A DNA stretch of 41,887 bases from Opitutaceae bacterium (GTDB lineage: Bacteria; Verrucomicrobiota; Verrucomicrobiia; Opitutales; Opitutaceae), in the NCBI GenBank assembly GCA_027485045.1, contig JAIXRU010000104.1, forward strand, positions 1 to 41,887, in the 5' to 3' direction. Below, one piece after another: positions 1 to 7,863 of this stretch. The position numbers and the translations under genes are program-made. Position 1 is the stretch's first letter. Each line of letters starts with the position of its first letter. Under the pieces are notes generated by a model. The model was not told the origin of the DNA and searched no databases. It worked only from the letters and a program-made list of their open reading frames with translations.

Positions 1-2
1 AT

Positions 3-503
3 CTCTATCCGCAGGTTATCCGTATCGTGCGGGCCCGACTGCCGCGGCGCGGGGGAGAAGAAGACCTGGCCCAGGACATCTTTCTGAAAATGTTTACCCG
101 TCTCGATCAGTATCAAGGTCAGGTGCCGCTGGCCCACTGGGTTTCACGGATCGCGGTGACTACTTGTATCGACGCCTTGCGCGCCCAGCAACGCCGGCCG
201 GAGTTGCGCTGGGCGGACTTGTCGGACACGGAGGCGGAGATGCTCGACGCGGTGATCACCCGCGATGATTCGGCGGACACGGCCAATGCGCTGGCCGCGC
301 ACGAGCTGGTCCACAAGCTACTGGATCAACTCGCACCGGCGGACCGAATGGTGCTGCAAATGCTGGATATGGAGCAAAAAACCCTGATCGAAATCCGGGA
401 ACTCACCGGCTGGAATATCACCCTGATAAAAGTCAGGGCCTTTCGTGCGCGTCGCAAATTGCACAAACTTTTTCAGAAACTAGGAAAACAGGAGCATATA
501 TGA
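3..503 (+). CDS. ECF-type RNA polymerase sigma factor (sigma-70 family), 5' truncated by window edge
   Basis: The frame is open to the window start (LYPQVIRIVRARLPRRGGEEDLAQDIFLKMF...), region 2-like; C-terminal region 4-like HTH (LDMEQKTLIEIRELTGWNITLIKVRAFRARRKL). Confidence 0.85.
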   Translation, partial: LYPQVIRIVRARLPRRGGEEDLAQDIFLKMFTRLDQYQGQVPLAHWVSRIAVTTCIDALRAQQRRPELRWADLSDTEAEMLDAVITRDDSADTANALAAHELVHKLLDQLAPADRMVLQMLDMEQKTLIEIRELTGWNITLIKVRAFRARRKLHKLFQKLGKQEHI

Positions 504-847
504 ATAATCCCACTACATCCGTCTGGACACGCTTGACCGCAGCGGCAAGGCGAGTGCCCGCGACCAAAGACTCCGTGCAAATGGCCGACGACATGATGCC
601 GGCAGGGTTTGCCACACGGGTTGTGGCTCTGGCCGAGTTGAATCGCGACGCCGGTATTTTGGGGGGGGCCTTGTTTGAGCGCATCGCCACGCGAGCCTTG
701 GGGCTGGCCGCGATCTGCGCGTTCGCCCTGGCCCTCTGGAGTGGACTACCCGTTAAAGTGCAGCCAGGCGCGTCCAGTGATGGGGCTCTGGCTTCGGAAA
801 CTTATCTGGATCCGGTCGGTTCGCTTCTGGAGGCGGTGGAGCTATGA
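500..847 (+). CDS. Small membrane protein, possible anti-sigma factor-like partner of the upstream ECF sigma
   Basis: Overlaps the sigma stop (ATGA-type); one predicted TM segment (GLAAICAFALALWSGL); operon position. Confidence 0.6.
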   Translation: MNNPTTSVWTRLTAAARRVPATKDSVQMADDMMPAGFATRVVALAELNRDAGILGGALFERIATRALGLAAICAFALALWSGLPVKVQPGASSDGALASETYLDPVGSLLEAVEL

Positions 848-1335
848 ATCGTTCACTGAAAATATCGTTGATTTTTACCGGGGTGTTTTTGTGCGGAGCC
901 GTGGTCGGCGGGGTGGCCACGCACCGGTTTTATCGCCCGACTCCGCCGTTCAACCGGGCGGGAAATGCGGAGGATGCTTTTTCAACACATATTGTGCGTA
1001 AGTTGGATGCCGATCTGGGTCTGACTGCGGAACAGCGGACTTTGATCGAGCCCATCGTGAAAAAGACGGGGGAGGTTCTTCGTCGATTGCGTAAGGAAAG
1101 TACGCAGCAGACCTCGATAGTTTACGAGGAGATGAATACGCGGCTGGCGGAGCATTTGACTCCTGAGCAACGCGTACGTTTTGCGGAGCTCCGGGCGGCC
1201 CAGCGCCAGCGTATGAAGTCTTTTATGGAAGAGCGGCAGCGTGCGGTTGGCGGAGCGGATCGTCGTGAGGGCGCGGAGCGGCCTCGCCGGCCGGAGGGTT
1301 CACCGCCGCCGCGCGAAGAAAAAGATTCTCGTTGA
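844..1335 (+). CDS. Periplasmic Spy/CpxP (LTXXQ)-like protein
   Basis: N-terminal TM/signal followed by helical LGLTAEQRTLIEPI... and HLTPEQRVRFAELRAAQRQRM (LTxxQ-like repeats); overlaps previous ORF. Confidence 0.6.
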   Translation: MNRSLKISLIFTGVFLCGAVVGGVATHRFYRPTPPFNRAGNAEDAFSTHIVRKLDADLGLTAEQRTLIEPIVKKTGEVLRRLRKESTQQTSIVYEEMNTRLAEHLTPEQRVRFAELRAAQRQRMKSFMEERQRAVGGADRREGAERPRRPEGSPPPREEKDSR

Positions 1336-1361
1336 TCCGCAGCACCTGGCCACGCACGGTG

Positions 1362-1466
1362 CGCACGGCCAGGCGCCATGCATGGGCAGGCGCGTGAACT
1401 CCGCCAGGGCCGGAAGGCAGCAACGGTGACGACGTTCTCTCAGTGCCGTGGAAGGCCTGGCCACTT
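1362..1466 (+). ncRNA. ffs: Bacterial small SRP RNA (4.5S-type)
   Basis: Conserved apical loop CCGCCAGGGCCGGAAGGCAGCAACGG; closing helix GGCCAGGC (1367-1374) with GCCTGGCC (1455-1462); directly upstream of dnaX, a common bacterial arrangement. Ends approximate. Confidence 0.9.
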
Positions 1467-1535
1467 TACTTTCGCCCGATGCGTTTTTCGGGTTTGCGCT
1501 TCGCGCCGGGACGCGTGCTTTGCTGAGTCTTTCCC

Positions 1536-2693
1536 GTGTCTCAAGCCGCCTACCAAGTTATCGCCCGCAAGTGGCGCCCCCAGACTTTTGACGATGTCGT
1601 GGGGCAGGATCACGTTGTCCGCACGCTGCGCAATGCGATCGCACGGCAGCGCATCGCCCACGCCTACCTGTTCGTCGGTCCGCGCGGCACGGGCAAGACC
1701 TCGACCGCGCGTATTTTTGCCAAGGCCCTGAATTGCACTGACGGACCCAAGGCGGATTTCGATCCGGCGGATCCGGCTTGTTTGGCAATCGCGGCAGGCA
1801 GTCATCTCGACGTGATCGAGATCGACGGCGCCTCCAACAACGGCGTGGACCAGGTGCGTGATCTGCGTGAAACGGTGCAGTACACCCCGGCGCAGGGTAA
1901 GTTCAAAATCTACATCATCGACGAGGTGCACATGCTCTCGGCGGCGGCGTTTAATGCCTTGCTAAAAACGCTCGAGGAGCCGCCGGCGCATGTGAAATTC
2001 GTCTTTGCGACCACCGATCCGCAAAAAGTCCTGCCAACCATCATTTCGCGGTGTCAGCGCTTCGATTTAAAGCCGATTCCCGCTCCGCTGATTATCGAAC
2101 GGTTGAAGAAAATCGCCGCGGCCGAGAGCATTCAGGTGACCGAGGCGGCGCTCTCGTGCGTGGCGCGCATGGCGGATGGCGGCATGCGGGATGCGCAGTC
2201 GATTTTTGACCAGATGATCTCGTTTTGCGGGCTTAAAATCGACGAAGCCGACGTGCTGGATGTGTATGGTCTGGTCTCGGCCGAGAAACTGGCCGCTCTT
2301 GCGGCCGCGCTGGCGGCGGGCGACCACGCCGAGATCATTCGGCTGGTGGACGAGTGTGATGCCGCCGGCCGCGATCTGGCGCGTTTGCTGGCGGATTTGC
2401 AGGGGCATGTGCGCGAGAGTTTGTTGCACGCCATAGCGCAAGGCGGGCGATCAAACGCGTTGGGCGGAGTGCCACTCACCACCGAGCAAATCACCCGCAT
2501 GCTGGATGTGCTGCGCCAAGGCGAGGACAGTGTGAAGCTGGGGCTGTCGGATAAAATCAATCTGGAAGTGACCTTGCTCAAAGCGGTCGATGCCTCGCGT
2601 GCCCGGGCGATCGATTCGTTGTTGAAGGAGCTGGCTGCGCTTTCCGCCGAACTGCCCGCCGATGGCGCGGCGGATCAAAAAAAAAAGCTCTGA
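1536..2693 (+). CDS. dnaX: DNA polymerase III subunit gamma/tau, in-frame (short, gamma-like) product; GTG start
   Basis: [30 protein letters not shown]; Walker [45 protein letters not shown]; sensor-2 region. Ends ...DQKKKL* just after an A10 tract. Confidence 0.95.
   Translation: MSQAAYQVIARKWRPQTFDDVVGQDHVVRTLRNAIARQRIAHAYLFVGPRGTGKTSTARIFAKALNCTDGPKADFDPADPACLAIAAGSHLDVIEIDGASNNGVDQVRDLRETVQYTPAQGKFKIYIIDEVHMLSAAAFNALLKTLEEPPAHVKFVFATTDPQKVLPTIISRCQRFDLKPIPAPLIIERLKKIAAAESIQVTEAALSCVARMADGGMRDAQSIFDQMISFCGLKIDEADVLDVYGLVSAEKLAALAAALAAGDHAEIIRLVDECDAAGRDLARLLADLQGHVRESLLHAIAQGGRSNALGGVPLTTEQITRMLDVLRQGEDSVKLGLSDKINLEVTLLKAVDASRARAIDSLLKELAALSAELPADGAADQKKKL
2677..2693 (+). promoter_or_regulatory. 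Candidate programmed frameshift / transcriptional slippage site (A10, CAA AAA AAA AAG CTC TGA)
   Basis: A10 at 2677-2686 followed by G; contains A-AAA-AAG in the 0-frame phasing X-XXY-YYZ; stop codon one codon downstream. Confidence 0.6.
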
Positions 2694-3196
2694 TTGATCG
2701 TCTGGAGACTGCGGTGGTGGCCTATGTGGCTGCCTCGGCGGCGAGCGCACCTCCCAAGCGTGGGTTGCCCCTGGCGGCCTTAGCCCCGGCTCGAAACTCC
2801 TCGGCGGTGCAGGCACCAGCCCCGTCTACGGCGGCGGGTGCGGATGAGGCTGCTTCTGAGTGGGCGGAGGCAGTTTCCGCCTCGGCACCGGCGGTGCATT
2901 CGGTTGAGGAAGACGGTCCATCCCTGGAGGAATTGGAGGCGCAGATGGGAGCGGAAAGCGCGGCCAAAGAGATTACCCCGCCGGTTCGGAAAAAAGCCGT
3001 TGGCACGATTCGTGGCACCGAGTCCGAGCCCGACGGGCAGGCCAATTCCGGTCCCTTGCCTGAGCTGGACACCCTCATAAACCGTCTGCCGGCGGAATTG
3101 CGCGAAAACGTGGAGGAGCTGCTGAGGGTGCGATTCACGGCGGTGAAACGCGTGCCGGGCAGCGCGCTCAGTAGCTTGGCCAAGCGCAAATCGTGA
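2678..3196 (+). CDS. dnaX: dnaX tau-specific C-terminal extension in the -1 frame
   Basis: The -1 frame is open from the A tract: [29 protein letters not shown]...[36 protein letters not shown]. The Ala/Pro-rich linker plus helical tail is tau-like. Needs frameshift, slippage or a base correction. Confidence 0.7.
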   Translation, partial: KKKALIDRLETAVVAYVAASAASAPPKRGLPLAALAPARNSSAVQAPAPSTAAGADEAASEWAEAVSASAPAVHSVEEDGPSLEELEAQMGAESAAKEITPPVRKKAVGTIRGTESEPDGQANSGPLPELDTLINRLPAELRENVEELLRVRFTAVKRVPGSALSSLAKRKS

Positions 3197-3287
3197 GCGA
3201 ATTTTTACGGCGTTGAGCCCGGTTTCTCTGCGTTTGCATTGTCGCGCGCATCGGTGCTCTCTTGCCCGCCACAAGTTTCGTTAATAC

Positions 3288-4847
3288 GTGAAAATCTCAT
3301 CATTCAAATCTCTTGTTCTGGCTGGCCTTGGCTGGAGTGCCGCTTGGTTGCTCCTGCCGGTATCACCGGTTACCGCTGCGATCGAACGCCTGGAGGTCAC
3401 CTATGATTATGTCGGTGGTCTGGCGGCGGAACGCGCCGCCGCACCCTATAAGGAGCCGGATCGTGAGCTGCCGAAGCGGCTCGCCGAACTAAACTACGAC
3501 GAGATTCGCGACATCCGCTTCCGGCCTGACCAGGCGCTCTGGCGTAACGAGGCTCTCCCGTTTCAATTGCACCTCTTCCATCGCACGGCGGCGGTGCGCG
3601 AGGCGGTGCAGATACGCGAGTTCAGCTCCACCCATGTGCAGACGATTCCGTTTATCCGGGACTTTTTTGATTACGGAAAACTGGGCAACATGGGTTCCCT
3701 GCGGTCCTCTTTGGGTTACTCCGGGTTTCGTCTGCACTACCCGTTGAACCGGCCGGACACCTTCGATGAAGTGGTGGTTTTCCATGGCGCGTCCTATTTC
3801 CGTGCGCTGGGGGCGGGGCAGATTTACGGGCTGTCGGCCCGCGGTTTGGCGGTGGATTCCGGCGTGCCGGGGGTGACCGAGGAGTTTCCGGTGTTTACCG
3901 ATTTTTGGATCGGGAAACCGCGTCTGGGTGCGACCAACATCACGGTTTATGCGTTGCTTGACAGCAAGCGTATCACCGGGGCTTACGAATTCATCATCCG
4001 GCCCGGGCACCCTACGGTGGTGGACGTGCGCGCCCGCCTTTATGCGCGTGAAGCGATCGGACTGCCGGGCATGGCGCCGCTGACCAGCATGTTTTGGTTT
4101 GGGAAAAACTCGGATCGTCCTTCCGGGGACGTACGTCCGCAGGTGCACGATTCGGATGGTTTGTTGCTGCACACCGCAGACGGGGCGCATCTGTGGCGTC
4201 CCTTGCAGAATCCCCGCTTCATCTTGAACACGGATTTGCGGGCGGTGAAGCCGACCCGTTTCGGGTTGATCCAGCGCGAGCGCGCGATTTCGGCCTACGA
4301 GGATTTTGAGGCGCGTTATCACGAGCGCCCGAGTTGCTGGATCGAACCGGTGGGGGATTGGGGTGGCGGGCAGGTGCGGTTGGTCGAGTTGCCCACGGTC
4401 AACGAATATGGCGATAACGTAGTGGCTTATTGGGTGCCGGATAAGAAGCCGGAGCCGGGTAAACCGTTTGAGTTGGCTTACCGGATGAAGTGGTCGCTGG
4501 AGCAACCCGGCGATGATAACCTCGCCCGGGTGGTGTCCACCCGCATCGGCCATCTGCCGGACGGCGGTTGGGGACAACTCTTCTGGATCGATTTTGCCGG
4601 GGCGGGAATCGGGCAGCGGAATCCCGCGAACCTTACGCCTCAGATCGACCTCGCGCCAGGGGCGAAGCTGCGGCACCAGACCATTATTCCCCATCCCGGT
4701 ATCGACGGCTGGCGCGTGGCTTTGCAGATCGAAGGTGAGAACCCGCCCCCTCCCGGGGAGAAACCCAAGCCGGTGGAACTTCGCGTGCGTTTGCGGGATG
4801 GCTACGAGCCGATCTCAGAGACCTGGGTTTACACCTGGCTGCCATGA
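3288..4847 (+). CDS. opgG: Periplasmic glucan biosynthesis protein, OpgG/MdoG family
   Basis: Signal peptide, then MdoG-type motifs (LFHRTAAVREAVQIREFSS, NEYGDNVVAYWVPDKKPEPGKPFELAYRMKW, GDWGGGQVRLVELPT). GTG start. Confidence 0.9.
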   Translation: MKISSFKSLVLAGLGWSAAWLLLPVSPVTAAIERLEVTYDYVGGLAAERAAAPYKEPDRELPKRLAELNYDEIRDIRFRPDQALWRNEALPFQLHLFHRTAAVREAVQIREFSSTHVQTIPFIRDFFDYGKLGNMGSLRSSLGYSGFRLHYPLNRPDTFDEVVVFHGASYFRALGAGQIYGLSARGLAVDSGVPGVTEEFPVFTDFWIGKPRLGATNITVYALLDSKRITGAYEFIIRPGHPTVVDVRARLYAREAIGLPGMAPLTSMFWFGKNSDRPSGDVRPQVHDSDGLLLHTADGAHLWRPLQNPRFILNTDLRAVKPTRFGLIQRERAISAYEDFEARYHERPSCWIEPVGDWGGGQVRLVELPTVNEYGDNVVAYWVPDKKPEPGKPFELAYRMKWSLEQPGDDNLARVVSTRIGHLPDGGWGQLFWIDFAGAGIGQRNPANLTPQIDLAPGAKLRHQTIIPHPGIDGWRVALQIEGENPPPPGEKPKPVELRVRLRDGYEPISETWVYTWLP

Positions 4848-5452
4848 ACGACGCCGGTATTTCCCCGACGATGAAGGGCAACACGCTGGACGACGCCATC
4901 GGCCCGGCCTGGGATGAGGCATTTCTCCGGGTGGAGAGTTATCTGCGTGCGCACCAAATCGAAAGCCGGCTGGTGTTGAATCGCCTGACGATGGAGATCG
5001 TACGTTCGGCGGTGCGTGCCGCGGAAGTGGATACGGTTGCGGGTGGCAAGCTCGATCCGGTGGCGTATGCGATGCACGAGGCGGAGCGCCGCACCACCTC
5101 TTGGTTTCAAAAGGTACTGGGTGACGCCGCCGATCCCGAGGATGAGCGCCTCGGCACCCGAGGCCGCATCGCGCTGGTGATGGCGGATGTGCCGGCGCGC
5201 TGGCCCCAGCATTTCCTGGCCGAGACCCGGCCCCCGACGGAACTGATCGAGGCGATGCGGGCCGCCTACATCGAGGCGGGACCGGAGATGGAGCTGACGC
5301 GCATGGTGCCGCGGCCCTTGGATTTCGGCCCGATTGCCAACGTGGCCGACGAGGCCTGGAAAACGTTTGCGCGCTGGCCCATCCTGCGCGCGGTTTTGGG
5401 CTGGATCCTGTTTCTTGGCCTGCTCGCGCTGATTTGGCATTTCACCCACTGA
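4844..5452 (+). CDS. Hypothetical protein with C-terminal TM, between opgG and opgH
   Basis: ATGA overlap with opgG; C-terminal hydrophobic helix (VLGWILFLGLLALIWHFTH). Confidence 0.75.
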   Translation: MNDAGISPTMKGNTLDDAIGPAWDEAFLRVESYLRAHQIESRLVLNRLTMEIVRSAVRAAEVDTVAGGKLDPVAYAMHEAERRTTSWFQKVLGDAADPEDERLGTRGRIALVMADVPARWPQHFLAETRPPTELIEAMRAAYIEAGPEMELTRMVPRPLDFGPIANVADEAWKTFARWPILRAVLGWILFLGLLALIWHFTH

Positions 5453-5493
5453 CGGCGCGTTTTTCCGCATTTGAATCAATCCTTTTATTGCCC

Positions 5494-7647
5494 ATGAGCG
5501 TTCCGCGCTTTGACCCCGCCCTACTTGACGGCACCCGAATCACCCAGCGACGCATTCTGGTCGCCACCCTCACGCTGCTCCTGACCGGACCGGCGGTGTT
5601 GCTGATGGCTGATTTGCACTGGCGGGTGGACGCCATCGACGGGCTGAAAATCTTCCACCTGGTGCTGTTCGCGATCTTGTTTTCGCTGGTCTCCTTTGGT
5701 GCGGTGCAAGCGGTGATCGGCTTTTTTTGCCGGGCGGGAAAGGGGGATCCCAACCGTATCATGGCGAGCCTTACGCCCGAGGACGAGGCTAGGCCGGTGG
5801 ATGCGCCGACGGCGATTGTGATGCCGATTTTTAACGAGGATACCTCCCGTATCATGGAGGGTTTGCGGGTGATTTACCGTTCGCTGGAAGCCACGGGACA
5901 GTTGGAGGCGTTCGACTTTTTCATCCTCAGCGACACGACCAATCCGAATCGCTGGATCGAAGAGGAATCGGCCTGGGTGGCCCTGACGCGGCAGCTCGGG
6001 GCACGCGGTCGTATTTTCTACCGCAAGCGTCGGGTTAATTTGAATAAAAAGGCCGGCAACCTGGCGGATTTTTGCCGCCGCTGGGGTCGGCGATATCGCT
6101 ACATGGTGGTGCTGGACGCGGACAGCGTGATGAGTGGGGACGCCATCGTGAAGCTGGTGCGTTTGATGGAGCGCAATCCGGGGGCGGGCATTATCCAGAC
6201 CGTGCCTCGATTGGTTAACGGAGAGACGGTTTTCGCACGACTTCAGCAATTTGCCTCGCGCCTATATGGGCCGATTTTTGCGGCGGGCTTGAACTTCTGG
6301 CAGCAAGGCGAGGCCAATTATTGGGGTCACAACGCTATCATCCGCGTGGCGCCCTTTATCGATCAGTGCTCTCTGCCCGAGCTGCCCGGGGTGGAGCCTT
6401 TTGGCGGGCGTATTTTGAGCCACGACTATGTGGAGGCAGCTTTGATGCGTCGGGCGGGCTGGTCGGTCTGGCTGGCGGTCGGTTTGGAAGGCAGCTACGA
6501 GGAATGTCCCGGGAATTTGATCGATTTCGCCAAACGTGACCGGCGTTGGTTGCAGGGGAATTTACAGCATTCCTGGCTGGTTACGGCGCGAGGTTTACAC
6601 GCGGCCAATCGTCTGCACCTGGCGCTTGGGATACTGGCTTACCTGGCCTCGCCGCTCTGGTTGACGTTTTTGTTGGTATCGTCGGTCATCGCCTGGCGCT
6701 ACGCGGCTACCGGCTTGACGCCCTTGCCGGTCGATAGTTTTGCGCGGTATCTCCGCCTCGATTTTAATTCGCAGGCCTTGCTCTTGTTTGCGGCGACGAT
6801 GGGGCTTTTGTTTTTGCCCAAGGTTCTCGCTTTGATTGACCTGCGCCGTATTCCGGGAGAGGTGCAGCGTTTTGGCGGTTGGTTACGGGTTATTGGCAGC
6901 GTGATCACCGAGACGCTGGTATTTACCCTTATGGCGCCGGTGCTTATGTTGTTTCATTCCAAGTTCATCGTTCTGACTTTGGCGGGTCGGGGGGTGGCTT
7001 GGGTGGCGCAGCGACGCGGGGCTGATGGGGATCCGGAATGGCGCGAGGCTATTCTTACTCATGCGGGGCATACGGTGGTTGGGTTGGGTTGGGGGTGGTT
7101 TGCGCTTTGGGTGAACCCCGCGTTCGCGGCCTGGATGGCTCCGATTTTGCTGGGGATGATGAGTTCGATACCTATCTCACTGGTCACCGGTCAGTTGGCG
7201 GCCGGGCAGTTTATCCGTAAACTGCGTTTATTCGTGACGCCGGAGGAATCGGCTGAACCGCCCGAGTTGACGCGTCTGGCGCGCAATTTGGAGGCCTGCC
7301 GTCGCCATACCCCGCCTTTGCCGGAACTCGCGGCCGATTATGGTCTGATGCAGGCGGTGCTGGATCCATACGTAAATGCCGTTCATTTAGCGCTTTTGCG
7401 TGAACGTGATCTTACCCCGGTGGCGGAGGGGCGATTCGGGCCTTTGCGGGAAAAACTGCTGGGCGAGGGTCCGTCGGCGCTGGCTTCGCGCGATAAATTA
7501 GCGCTGATGTTGGATGCGGATTCTATGGCGATCCTGCATCGCGAGCTTTGGTCGAGACCGGCGGACCGCTTGGCTGCTTGGTGGCGCACATCGATCCGGG
7601 CTTACAACGTGATCGCGCCCGCGCCTCAGACTGCGCTTTATCGATAA
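5494..7647 (+). CDS. opgH: Membrane glucosyltransferase, OpgH/MdoH family
   Basis: GT2-like core (IVMPIFNEDTSRIMEGLRVIYRS, LDADSVMSGDAIVKLVRLMERNP, KRDRRWLQGNLQH) with multiple TM helices. ATG at 5494 preferred over 5434. Confidence 0.92.
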   Translation: MSVPRFDPALLDGTRITQRRILVATLTLLLTGPAVLLMADLHWRVDAIDGLKIFHLVLFAILFSLVSFGAVQAVIGFFCRAGKGDPNRIMASLTPEDEARPVDAPTAIVMPIFNEDTSRIMEGLRVIYRSLEATGQLEAFDFFILSDTTNPNRWIEEESAWVALTRQLGARGRIFYRKRRVNLNKKAGNLADFCRRWGRRYRYMVVLDADSVMSGDAIVKLVRLMERNPGAGIIQTVPRLVNGETVFARLQQFASRLYGPIFAAGLNFWQQGEANYWGHNAIIRVAPFIDQCSLPELPGVEPFGGRILSHDYVEAALMRRAGWSVWLAVGLEGSYEECPGNLIDFAKRDRRWLQGNLQHSWLVTARGLHAANRLHLALGILAYLASPLWLTFLLVSSVIAWRYAATGLTPLPVDSFARYLRLDFNSQALLLFAATMGLLFLPKVLALIDLRRIPGEVQRFGGWLRVIGSVITETLVFTLMAPVLMLFHSKFIVLTLAGRGVAWVAQRRGADGDPEWREAILTHAGHTVVGLGWGWFALWVNPAFAAWMAPILLGMMSSIPISLVTGQLAAGQFIRKLRLFVTPEESAEPPELTRLARNLEACRRHTPPLPELAADYGLMQAVLDPYVNAVHLALLRERDLTPVAEGRFGPLREKLLGEGPSALASRDKLALMLDADSMAILHRELWSRPADRLAAWWRTSIRAYNVIAPAPQTALYR

Positions 7648-7863
7648 CGCATAAGACTGATCTTTGATGCCGGACGGCCTGCGTTCTTGGGCTTAATTCA
7701 AGCTACGCTCTCGCGAAGCACGGACTGATTTATTGCATAGCAATGTACCGATATACTTGAACTTAATTTTCTTTGGTTTCCATTTGCTGAGGATCTATTT
7801 TCTACTTCAGAGTGATTGTCCGCTTAACCCCTTTTAAGGCGGAAAAATCCCATCTCTGCGTCC

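Noticed and set aside
3489-4694. 401-aa minus-strand ORF opposite opgG
   Set aside because: Shadow ORF in high-GC coding DNA; the plus strand has clear OpgG motifs and the minus product shows no recognisable family.
7820-7842. CCGCTTAA...TAAGGCGG hairpin just upstream of the coiled-coil gene as a riboswitch or attenuator
   Set aside because: Short, bulged stem with no recognised motif; insufficient support.
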